A stretch of DNA of 16,535 nt from JAVBQG01 sp031549185. GTDB lineage: Bacteria; Synergistota; Synergistia; Synergistales; Synergistaceae. A model generated the notes under the pieces. The model was given only the letters and a program-made list of their open reading frames with translations, had not been told where the DNA came from and made no database searches. Below are positions 5,719 to 12,422 of the stretch, piece after piece. Every line of letters begins with the position of its first letter. Position 1 is the first letter of the stretch. A program made the translations under genes and the position numbers. Location: contig JAVBQG010000038.1 of NCBI GenBank assembly GCA_031549185.1, forward strand, positions 1 through 16,535, given 5' to 3'.

Positions 5719-7023
5719 GTGTTATTGATCGGCATCGCGATGTGCTTCGTAATATTTCTGATCGTCTTGGGCGTCCCGATTATGTACTCTTTTATTGCGG
5801 CTGTGTTTCTGTTGACATTTAAGTTGGGGTACGATCCATCTTTTTTGCTCTCCTACGGTTTTGACGCGACAAATGCAGTGGTGTTGCTATGTATACCACT
5901 CTATGTCTGCGTTGGTTCCATTATGGAAAAGAGCAATATCGGCGCATCTTTGGTCGACTTCGTCGACCTGTTCGTCGGAAGGGTCCGCGGTGGGCTCGGC
6001 GTGGTTGCGGTGGTGGCTTCGGCAATCTTTGGTTCCATTTCGGGAAGTGCCACCGCTACGTTGACCTGCATAGGCGCTGTCGTTCTTCCAAAGATGTATG
6101 AAAACGGTTACCCACGGGGGCATGCGGCAGCTCTGTTAGCAAACGCCTGTCCTTTGGGACTTCTGATTCCACCAAGCGCCAGCATGATCATTTATGCTTG
6201 GGTTGCGAAGCAATCAATCCTTGCTTGCTTCTTGGCAACCGTTTTGCCAGGTGTGATACTTGCTATCGCACTATCGATCACAAACCTGGTCATGCTTAGG
6301 AAGGAAGAGCAAATAACCCTTCCTGAAAAGGTCTCTGGAGAGGAATTTCTGGCACAATTTAGCAGAAAAAGCAAAGCAAGCATCCCTGCTTTTTTGATGC
6401 CCATCATCGTATTAGGTGGTACGTATTCTGGAATGTTCACTCCGACCGAATCTGCTGCTGTTGCAGTGTTTTATGCCATTCCGGTGGGTAAGTTCATATA
6501 CAAGCGCCTGGACCGAAAGGCCCTCTATGAGACGTTTGTCACGACGGCGTCTACAACGGGGGTTGTCATGGTTATGATCTTCGGCATGATGATATTGAGC
6601 CGGTTGCTCATCATGCAGGATCTCCCAGGAATGATCACCAAATTCCTCGCGGGCGTTTCTCAGAATCCTCTCGTGATTCTTTTGTTCGTCAATTTGTTGC
6701 TTCTATTCCTGGGAATGATTATGGACGACACGAGCGCCATGCTTTTGAGTGTACCAATCCTGGTGCCAATTACATCGAGTTTCGGCGTGCATCCAGTTCA
6801 TCTGGCCGCGATCGTCGGTGTCAATCTCGGGTTGGGAATTATCACACCACCTTGCGCGCCTATGCTCTACCTCGGTTCACGGGTTGCAAAAGCGCCTATT
6901 ACTGAAATGTTTCGCCCCACACTGACGTTTATTCTCTTTGCATGGTTCCCTTGTCTGATTCTTGTAACGTATTTCCCAGACCTTGCGCTCTGGTTGCCGC
7001 GCTTGATACTGGGGAAGGTTTAA
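5719..7023 (+). CDS. dctM: TRAP transporter large membrane subunit, DctM family
   Basis: This 434-residue protein is the ion-coupled transport channel of the TRAP system, with about twelve hydrophobic segments spread over its length. Diagnostic stretches are S-I-S-G-S-A-T-A-T near residue 100, G-L-L-I-P-P-S-A-S-M-I-I-Y near 150, the second-half counterpart G-M-F-T-P-T-E-S-A-A-V near 236, M-I-M-D-D-T-S-A-M-L near 335, and G-L-G-I-I-T-P-P-C-A-P near 375. The two P-P-containing hairpins reflect the inverted repeat fold. Translation most likely starts at GTG 5719, preceded by GGGGTGAGG (5708-5716). Length is normal. It is translated just before the racemase-like gene, 22 bases away. Confidence 0.95.
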   Translation: MLLIGIAMCFVIFLIVLGVPIMYSFIAAVFLLTFKLGYDPSFLLSYGFDATNAVVLLCIPLYVCVGSIMEKSNIGASLVDFVDLFVGRVRGGLGVVAVVASAIFGSISGSATATLTCIGAVVLPKMYENGYPRGHAAALLANACPLGLLIPPSASMIIYAWVAKQSILACFLATVLPGVILAIALSITNLVMLRKEEQITLPEKVSGEEFLAQFSRKSKASIPAFLMPIIVLGGTYSGMFTPTESAAVAVFYAIPVGKFIYKRLDRKALYETFVTTASTTGVVMVMIFGMMILSRLLIMQDLPGMITKFLAGVSQNPLVILLFVNLLLLFLGMIMDDTSAMLLSVPILVPITSSFGVHPVHLAAIVGVNLGLGIITPPCAPMLYLGSRVAKAPITEMFRPTLTFILFAWFPCLILVTYFPDLALWLPRLILGKV

Positions 7024-7045
7024 AATCTCAGGAGGTGTGTTTTTC

Positions 7046-7828
7046 ATGTATGTGCCAAGTTTCGAGTATCCTGATCGAAGAGTCGAAAATCAGGAAGGCC
7101 GCTGTTTTGGGGGAGTCGCAATCGGCATCATCCTGTTCGGAGTGGCAGGATATGCCTTACCGCCAGGCACCGTTGAAAATGCAACAACTTTCAAATATCC
7201 AGTATATTTCAAAACGATACCGGCGGCCGTCACAGAGAACGTCGTGGCCCCTGAACCGAATCCGGAAGTCATGGAACAATTTATCGGAGCCGGTAGGGAG
7301 ATGATTCAGCAGGGATGCCGGGCAATCGTTGGAGGATGTGGGTATTTTGCCAATTATCTGCCGGAAATTAAAGAGGCGCTGGGTGTCCCCTGTTTCCTGT
7401 CGAGCCTGATGCAGTTGCCTCTTATTTTAAATTCGCTCTCGCCGAGGCGGAAGATTGGGATCATATGTGCAAACAGTGAGGTACTGCCTAAAGCGAAAGC
7501 CCTGGCAAATTGCGGCATCTCCGACCGTTCCAGGTTGGTAATTCGCGGCGGCGGTCTTCCCGGAACGTTGCCGGAGATGACCAATGAAATTCTGAAGAAT
7601 ACTGGTGGGTATAATCCTAAAAAACTGGAGAGGGAAGTGGTCGCGCTCGCAGAAGATATGGTGAAAGAGGACCCAGATATTGGGGCTTTTTTGCTCGAAT
7701 GCACCCTCTACCCAGCGATTTCATACGCTGTGCAGCGTAGTGTGAAGATGCCCGTATATGATTTTGTGACACTGATTGATTGGGCCTATAGCGCTGTCGT
7801 ACAGAGGGCGTATTACGGATATATTTAG
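7046..7828 (+). CDS. Aspartate/glutamate racemase superfamily protein
   Basis: This 260-residue protein has the two-cysteine pattern of cofactor-independent racemases and isomerases (Asp/Glu racemase, hydantoin racemase, maleate isomerase). Cys98 lies in I-V-G-G-C-G-Y-F-A and Cys219 in L-L-E-C-T-L-Y-P-A, each following a hydrophobic strand in the position of the catalytic acid/base Cys. A repeated strand such as K-I-G-I-I-C-A-N (136-143) starts the second half-domain. The ATG at 7046 is 9 bases after GGAGGT (7031-7036); the GTG at 7037 touches that site and is unlikely. Similar proteins often sit next to TRAP transporters, so it probably acts on the imported compound or its product. The actual substrate is unknown and it need not be an amino-acid racemase. 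Confidence 0.82.
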   Translation: MYVPSFEYPDRRVENQEGRCFGGVAIGIILFGVAGYALPPGTVENATTFKYPVYFKTIPAAVTENVVAPEPNPEVMEQFIGAGREMIQQGCRAIVGGCGYFANYLPEIKEALGVPCFLSSLMQLPLILNSLSPRRKIGIICANSEVLPKAKALANCGISDRSRLVIRGGGLPGTLPEMTNEILKNTGGYNPKKLEREVVALAEDMVKEDPDIGAFLLECTLYPAISYAVQRSVKMPVYDFVTLIDWAYSAVVQRAYYGYI

Positions 7829-7831
7829 TCG

Positions 7832-7850
7832 TTGCTGAAAAAAACAGCAA
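7832..7850 (+). terminator. Hairpin after the TRAP operon, weak terminator candidate
   Basis: TTGCTG (7832-7837), a loop of seven A, then CAGCAA (7845-7850) form a perfect 6-bp stem four bases after the stop codon. The following bases are GTGTTTC, a poor T run. It may terminate or stabilise the 3' end of the TRAP mRNA. Confidence 0.35.
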
Positions 7851-7858
7851 GTGTTTCA

Positions 7859-7941
7859 GAGGTTTTCGCAAGGATGCTCAAAAATCATGCTTGGTGCACC
7901 GATTGTAAATGAACAGATGCTTAGTATTTTCAGAAAACCTC
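7859..7941. promoter_or_regulatory. Separated 9-bp inverted repeat in the leader of the activation-domain gene
   Basis: GAGGTTTTC (7859-7867) and GAAAACCTC (7933-7941) are perfect inverted copies 65 bases apart, spanning most of the gap between the racemase-like gene and the next start at 7982. An 8-bp palindrome GGTGCACC lies between them. They could close a leader RNA structure or be the ends of a tiny element. It does not match the SAM or cobalamin riboswitch cores as I know them. Confidence 0.3.
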
Positions 7942-7981
7942 CGTGGATCTTCTTTATGGTAAGCGACGAGGGGGAGTTGCC

Positions 7982-8713
7982 ATGATCCATGGAATTGGCG
8001 AGGTCGCGATCATCCACCCCCAAATTTCGATCAACTCCGAGCAATTGAAGCGACGGCTGGGGAAAGTCAAACGGCCGGAGCACTTTTCGCCGCACGTCGA
8101 AAAGGTGTTGGAGGAGGCGTCGTCCCTGTGGGCGCCTCGCATATGCTGGGCGCGCTATTCGCTGGATACTTCCGGAGCAGCTGCCGGGACGGTCGCTGTC
8201 GCCGGTCGGGACGGAATGGTTGCCGGGCGGCTTGAAGTCGGTCCGCGCGCCGATCTTCTGATCGGCGCTTTGGAATGCTTTATCGCCGTCGGAACGGTCG
8301 GAGGCGCGATCACCGAACGAATCAGGGCTCTCGACGAGACGGGCGATGTCATGTCCGCCTACCTGATGGACATCGCGGGCGTGCTCGCATTGGACGTGGC
8401 GCACCAACAATTTCGGAATGAGATTGAGGCGTACGCCGGTTCGCGAAACTGGGGGATCGGGCCGATCATGCAGCCGGGCTCTCTGGAGGGGTGGCCGATA
8501 ACGGGACAGTCGGATCTGTTGCGATTGCTGCCGATCGAGGAGATTGGCGTCACGTTGAACCGATTCTTCATGATGGAGCCCCCCAAGTCGAATTCGTCGC
8601 TCGTCGGCCTTGGACCAGGCTACGGCAAGGCGCGTGCGGAATGCCTGTGCGAGGACTGCGAGCGTTACGAGTGTCCGTGGAGGAGATCGCGCTCTTACGA
8701 TTACGTATCGTGA
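7982..8713 (+). CDS. Stand-alone B12-dependent methionine synthase activation-domain-like protein
   Basis: This 243-residue protein resembles the activation domain of cobalamin-dependent methionine synthase (Met_synt_B12), which binds S-adenosylmethionine and remethylates oxidised Co(II) cobalamin. The recognised part is in the second half: N-W-G-I-G-P-I-M-Q-P-G (156-166), then W-P-I-T-G-Q-S-D-L-L-R-L-L (171-183), I-G-V-T-L-N (188-193) and M-M-E-P-P-K-S-N-S-S (197-206), in the order expected for a short stand-alone form. The R-x-G-Y-P-A-C motif of E. coli MetH is not evident. The tail has four cysteines, C-L-C-E-D-C at 221-226 and C231, followed by P-W-R-R. No substrate-binding modules of MetH are present. 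The ATG at 7982 follows GAGGGGGAG; a GTG at 7943 is in frame but has no such site. Its job may be to reactivate the corrinoid protein encoded at 1791. Confidence 0.72.
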   Translation: MIHGIGEVAIIHPQISINSEQLKRRLGKVKRPEHFSPHVEKVLEEASSLWAPRICWARYSLDTSGAAAGTVAVAGRDGMVAGRLEVGPRADLLIGALECFIAVGTVGGAITERIRALDETGDVMSAYLMDIAGVLALDVAHQQFRNEIEAYAGSRNWGIGPIMQPGSLEGWPITGQSDLLRLLPIEEIGVTLNRFFMMEPPKSNSSLVGLGPGYGKARAECLCEDCERYECPWRRSRSYDYVS

Positions 8714-8744
8714 TTGGCTCGTGTCGTTGAGATAGAATAAAAAT

Positions 8745-8780
8745 GGGCTGCGCCTCAACCTTTCGGTTGTTGCGCAGCCC
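8745..8780. terminator. Bidirectional rho-independent terminator
   Basis: GGGCTGCGC (8745-8753) pairs with GCGCAGCCC (8772-8780); inside, CAACC pairs with GGTTG around TTTC, with a small mismatch between. On the plus strand the stem is followed by GTTTTTC and on the minus strand by ATTTTTATTC. It therefore ends both the plus-strand gene that stops at 8713 and the minus-strand operon that stops at 8800. Confidence 0.92.
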
Positions 8781-8799
8781 GTTTTTCACATTGCTTGTT

Positions 8800-9939
8800 T
8801 TACTCCGCCTCGGGAGCTGGTTTTTCGACGACTGCCCGCCTTTTGGATCGATGTCTGATCGCGAAGTAGAGGATCGGGATGACCACCAGCGGGGTCGAGA
8901 ACATGCCGATCCACGCGTAGCCCTTGCCGATCAGCGGGATGAGGCCGAATTTCGCGATCATCCAGGAGGCCGAGACGTACACGAGAGAGGAGACGGCGTC
9001 GACTTTGGGGGTCGGGGTCGTGTTCGTCCGCTTGCACCACCAGGTGGTGACGCGTCGCGTGCCGCCGTAGATGAGACCGACGCCCGTCGAGATGACGGCG
9101 AGGAAGATGATCATGGAGACGATCATGACGCCCATCTCCCCGCCGCCGCCGTGGCGGGTGACGTAGAGGATGGGGGCCTTCTCGGCGAGGATGGCGGGGT
9201 AGTGCGCCAACACGCCGAAGCTGGCCAGCGCCAGCACGCCGCCGTTCATCAGGAAGCCGTAAAAGGCCGCTTTGCGCACGTCGGCCTTGCTGTGCAGGCC
9301 GTCCGCTACCGCGATGTAGGCGCCGATTAGCGAACACTGGAGCCCGCCGTACTTGATCGCCTGCCAGAGCGCAGGCAGGAAGCCCTGCGGGGCGGGCGCC
9401 TCCTTGACCACCGCGGCGAACGCGCCGAAGTTGACCACGATGTTGCTGATGTAGATCGTCAGCATGCCGCCGATGATGAGGAAGGCCATGACGGTCGCGG
9501 CCTTGCGGACGAGATCCGCGCCGAAGATGGTGAGGAAGAAGATCAGGACGGCGATGAAGATCGTGTTGGCGATGTACGGCGTGCCGAGCGTCTGCTCGAC
9601 CACCGTGCCTCCGGTGGCGAAGGCGACGGCGGTCGCCATCAGGAGGATCGTGAGATAGGCGAACTCGATGATGTTGGAGAAGACCTTTTCATACGGCTTG
9701 AAATACTCGTTGCTCCAGTTGCGATAGTCGAAGATGCCGCACTCGCGGCTGAAATCCCACGAGACGTAGAGCACCGCCGTGATGATGCCGACCGAGACGA
9801 ACGGCATGAAGAGCGCGTAGACGCCGTACTGCACGTAGAAATCGACCAGCTGGCGGCCGCTGGCGAAGCCGCCTCCGAAGTGCGTCGTAAACCACACCGA
9901 AGCCACCGCAAGAGCCGCCATTCTTCCCTTTGTAGCCAA
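8800..9939 (-). CDS. YkvI-like LeuT-fold membrane transporter
   Basis: This protein of about 379 residues is strongly hydrophobic, with ten or more predicted membrane spans, and resembles the YkvI family of the APC/LeuT superfamily. The N-terminus has the unwound-helix signature A-S-V-W-F-T-T-H-F-G-G-G-F-A-S-G, where a glycine-rich break in the first helix normally forms the ion and substrate site. The C-terminus ends in a basic, charged tail. Start choice is uncertain: TTG 9939 has AAAGGGAG nine bases upstream; TTG 9948 touches that site; ATG 9921 would begin M-A-A-L-A-V and has only a weak GGA. It lies about 30 bases after the oxidase gene on the same strand, so it is probably the last gene of that operon. 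By context it may carry the oxidase substrate or product, but no YkvI substrate is established to my knowledge. Confidence 0.8.
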   Translation of the reverse strand: MATKGRMAALAVASVWFTTHFGGGFASGRQLVDFYVQYGVYALFMPFVSVGIITAVLYVSWDFSRECGIFDYRNWSNEYFKPYEKVFSNIIEFAYLTILLMATAVAFATGGTVVEQTLGTPYIANTIFIAVLIFFLTIFGADLVRKAATVMAFLIIGGMLTIYISNIVVNFGAFAAVVKEAPAPQGFLPALWQAIKYGGLQCSLIGAYIAVADGLHSKADVRKAAFYGFLMNGGVLALASFGVLAHYPAILAEKAPILYVTRHGGGGEMGVMIVSMIIFLAVISTGVGLIYGGTRRVTTWWCKRTNTTPTPKVDAVSSLVYVSASWMIAKFGLIPLIGKGYAWIGMFSTPLVVIPILYFAIRHRSKRRAVVEKPAPEAE

Positions 9940-9969
9940 CTCCCTCAACTCCCTTTATGTTGTCTTTAT

Positions 9970-11415
9970 TTACTCTTGCGCCACGGGCACGAGCTTGCCC
10001 GGGTTCAGTATGCCGAGTGGGTCGAACGCCGCCTTGATGCCTGCGTGGATGACGCGCTCGGCGGGGTCCTTCGAATTCAGCAGCGCGTCCAGTTTGATGT
10101 AGCCGACGCCGTGCTCGCCGCTGCCGACGCCGCCGAGCTCGACCGCCTGCTCGATCAGGTCGGCGTAGAACTCCTCGGAGTAGGTCGCCCAGCGCTCGGG
10201 TGTCATGCCCTCCGGCTTCATGGCGAGCGGGTGCAGGTTGCCGTCGGCGATGTGCCCGAGGTTGGCGACGCGCACGTTCCATTTTTTGCAGGTCTCTTCG
10301 ATGATCTTCATCATCTTCGGGATCTCGGAGAGCGGCACGACGACGTCGCCGGAGAGCGACGTGTAGGGGTCGGCCGCGCGCATCCCCTCGGCGAGGTTCT
10401 GGCGCACCTGCCACATGGCGGTGGAGTCGGTGCGGCTCTCGGCGATGAAGACCTCAATGGCGCCGTTGTTCATACAGACGCCGCCGACCTTCTCGTAGGC
10501 CGCCTCGAGTTGCTCTTCGGAGTCGCCCTCGACCTGGATCAGCAGATAGGCCTCCGCGCGGTCTTGGAAGGGCAGCTCGGTCGACAGGTACTGCGTGGTC
10601 AGCTCGACGGAGAGCTTGTCGAGGAACTCGCAGGAGATGATCTTGGCGCCGCTGCTGACGACGCCCGCGACGGAGACGACCATAGAGTCGAGGTCCGGGA
10701 AGGCGGCGAGCAGGTTGACCAGCTTGCCGGGCGCCGGTTCGAGGTGGACGATGACCTTCGTGATGATGCCGAGCGTACCCTCGGTGCCGATCATCATCTG
10801 CATGATCGGGTAGCCCCATGTGTCCTTGCGGTACTTGCCACCGAGGTTCAGCACGTCGCCGGAGGCCGTGACGACCTCCATGCCGAGGATGTGCCGCCGC
10901 GTGTTGCCGTAGCGGATTACCTTGCCGCCGCCCGCGTTGGTGCCGATGTTGCCCGCGATGTAGCTCATCTCGGTGCTCATCGGGTAGCCGGCGTAAAGAA
11001 GGCCCTTGGCGGCCACCGTGCGGCAGAGGTCGTTGGTGACGACGCCCGGCTCGACGACGGCCACGCGGTTGATCGGATCGACCTCGAGGATGCGGTTCAT
11101 CTTTTCGATCGAGAGGACGACCCCGCCGTAGAGGGGGATCGCCGCGCCCGCGATGCCGCTGCCCGCCGCGCGCGGCGTGACGGGGATGCGGTGCTTGCTC
11201 GCGACCTTCATCAGTGCCGCTATCTGCTCGGCGTTCTCCGGTTTGACGAGCACTTCGAACTCGTGAGCGAAGATCTGGCCCGTCGTGTCGTACGAGTAGC
11301 TCTCGATGTCGTCGTGGTCCGTGTAGACGTTCTTGGCGCCGACGGCGGATTTGATCTCCTCCAGCACCTGCGGCGTGATTTTGCCGAATTTATCCGATAC
11401 TTTCGCCTGGTTCAT
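9970..11415 (-). CDS. FAD-binding 2-hydroxyacid (D-lactate/glycolate) dehydrogenase, LctD/GlcD type
   Basis: This 481-residue flavoprotein oxidises a 2-hydroxyacid such as D-lactate, passing electrons to the EtfAB pair encoded upstream. The FAD-binding PCMH-type domain covers about 40-225, with P-R-A-A-G-S-G at 81-87, N-I-G-T-N-A-G-G at 156-163, K-V-I-R-Y-G-N-T at 165-172 and G-T-E-G-T-L-G at 210-216. The C-terminal oxidase domain carries G-H-I-A-D-G-N-L-H-P (387-396), where the His residues are likely metal ligands, S-G-E-H-G-V-G (432-438), and F-D-P-L-G-I-L-N-P-G-K-L near the end. Its ATG overlaps the etfA stop (ATGA), indicating translational coupling, and GGAGGG lies just before it. The Etf pairing matches the LctBCD lactate dehydrogenase of acetogens, but the exact hydroxyacid is not shown by the sequence. 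Confidence 0.9.
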   Translation of the reverse strand: MNQAKVSDKFGKITPQVLEEIKSAVGAKNVYTDHDDIESYSYDTTGQIFAHEFEVLVKPENAEQIAALMKVASKHRIPVTPRAAGSGIAGAAIPLYGGVVLSIEKMNRILEVDPINRVAVVEPGVVTNDLCRTVAAKGLLYAGYPMSTEMSYIAGNIGTNAGGGKVIRYGNTRRHILGMEVVTASGDVLNLGGKYRKDTWGYPIMQMMIGTEGTLGIITKVIVHLEPAPGKLVNLLAAFPDLDSMVVSVAGVVSSGAKIISCEFLDKLSVELTTQYLSTELPFQDRAEAYLLIQVEGDSEEQLEAAYEKVGGVCMNNGAIEVFIAESRTDSTAMWQVRQNLAEGMRAADPYTSLSGDVVVPLSEIPKMMKIIEETCKKWNVRVANLGHIADGNLHPLAMKPEGMTPERWATYSEEFYADLIEQAVELGGVGSGEHGVGYIKLDALLNSKDPAERVIHAGIKAAFDPLGILNPGKLVPVAQE

Positions 11416-12422
11416 GCCTTGTTCCCTCCGCTTTTGATTGCCTTGATCTCCGCGATCAGCCGGGGCAGTACGTCCATCGCGTCGCCCACGATCCCGAGGT
11501 CGGCCGAATGGAAGATCGGTGCCTCGGGGTCGGTGTTGATCGCGATCACGCGCTCCGCGCCGGACATGCCCGCAAGGTGCTGTACCGCGCCCGAGATGCC
11601 GCAGGCGATGTACAGCCGCGGCGTCACGGATTTGCCGGACAGGCCCACCTGGCCGGAGAAAGGCGCCCAGCCGAGGTCGACCGCCATGCGCGACGCGCCG
11701 ACCGAGCCGCCCAGCAATCCGGCGAGTTCCGCCAGCAGGGCGAAGTTCTGCGCGCGCTTCATGCCCTTTCCGCCAGACACGATGATCTCGGCCTCCTGGA
11801 TCGGCAGGCCGACTGACGACTCCCGCTCGAACGCGACGCGGCTCAGGACCGACGCCAGCGACTCCTTCGCGGGCGCGTGGCGCACGACCTCGACCGTTCT
11901 CTTCGCGTCGGGCGCAAGGGGGCGTTTGGATTTCGGCCTCACGGTGCACATCTGCGGCCTGTGGTTCGGCGTCTTGATCTCCGCCATGACGTTGCCGCCG
12001 ATGGCGGGCCGTGTCTGAATCAGCAACCCGGTACCCGGCTCGATGTCCAGGCCGGTGCAATCCGCCGTCAGCCCCGTCTCTGCCGCCGCGTAGAGCGTCG
12101 GCATGACCGTGCGCCCCTGCGTCGTGGCGCTGGCGATGAATATGTCCGGTTTATACTGGGCCACGAGATCGCGCAGTGTCTTGGTATACGAGTCGACGAG
12201 AAAGTGTCCCAGCTCGGGCGCGTCCGCGACGTAGAGCTTGTCCGCGCCGTAGTGCGCCAGTTTGGCGATGTCCTCGTCGCGGACTTCGCTGCCGAGTACC
12301 ACGCTCGCCAACTTGGTGCCCTTTTTGTCCGCCAGGCTCCGGCCCCAGGCGAGCAGCTCGAGCGACGACCCGTGCAGCTTGCCCTCGCGCAGCTCCGCCA
12401 GCGTCCATACTTCGCCGCTCAT
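11412..12422 (-). CDS. etfA: Electron transfer flavoprotein alpha subunit
   Basis: This 336-residue protein is the FAD-carrying alpha subunit of an electron transfer flavoprotein. The C-terminal FAD domain shows S-G-G-K-G-M (216-221), V-G-A-S-R-M-A-V-D-L-G-W (241-252), Q-V-G-L-S-G-K-S-V-T-P-R-L-Y-I-A-C-G-I-S-G (258-278) and A-I-N-T-D-P-E-A-P-I-F (294-304), all family hallmarks. The N-terminus begins directly with the EtfA fold, with no ferredoxin-like Cys cluster, unlike the longer EtfA (LctC) of Acetobacterium. The ATG directly follows the etfB stop (TAG-ATG), with AGGAGGTGG just upstream, and the stop overlaps the oxidase start. The three genes are therefore tightly coupled. Confidence 0.95.
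   Translation of the reverse strand: MSGEVWTLAELREGKLHGSSLELLAWGRSLADKKGTKLASVVLGSEVRDEDIAKLAHYGADKLYVADAPELGHFLVDSYTKTLRDLVAQYKPDIFIASATTQGRTVMPTLYAAAETGLTADCTGLDIEPGTGLLIQTRPAIGGNVMAEIKTPNHRPQMCTVRPKSKRPLAPDAKRTVEVVRHAPAKESLASVLSRVAFERESSVGLPIQEAEIIVSGGKGMKRAQNFALLAELAGLLGGSVGASRMAVDLGWAPFSGQVGLSGKSVTPRLYIACGISGAVQHLAGMSGAERVIAINTDPEAPIFHSADLGIVGDAMDVLPRLIAEIKAIKSGGNKA

Noticed and set aside
7829..7981. SAM-I or other SAM riboswitch before the activation-domain gene
   Set aside because: The conserved core segments I know for SAM riboswitches are absent, although inverted repeats are present and reported separately.
8743..9330. 195-codon plus-strand open frame after the terminator
   Set aside because: It starts inside the terminator stem and lies opposite the YkvI-like transporter; its Asp, Gly and Arg-rich composition indicates a shadow frame.
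9880..12018. 712-codon plus-strand open frame opposite the oxidase and etfA genes
   Set aside because: It is antisense to two clearly recognised genes with overlapping ATGA coupling. Its translation is dominated by Arg, Asp, Val and Leu without family motifs, as expected for a mirror frame in GC-rich coding DNA.
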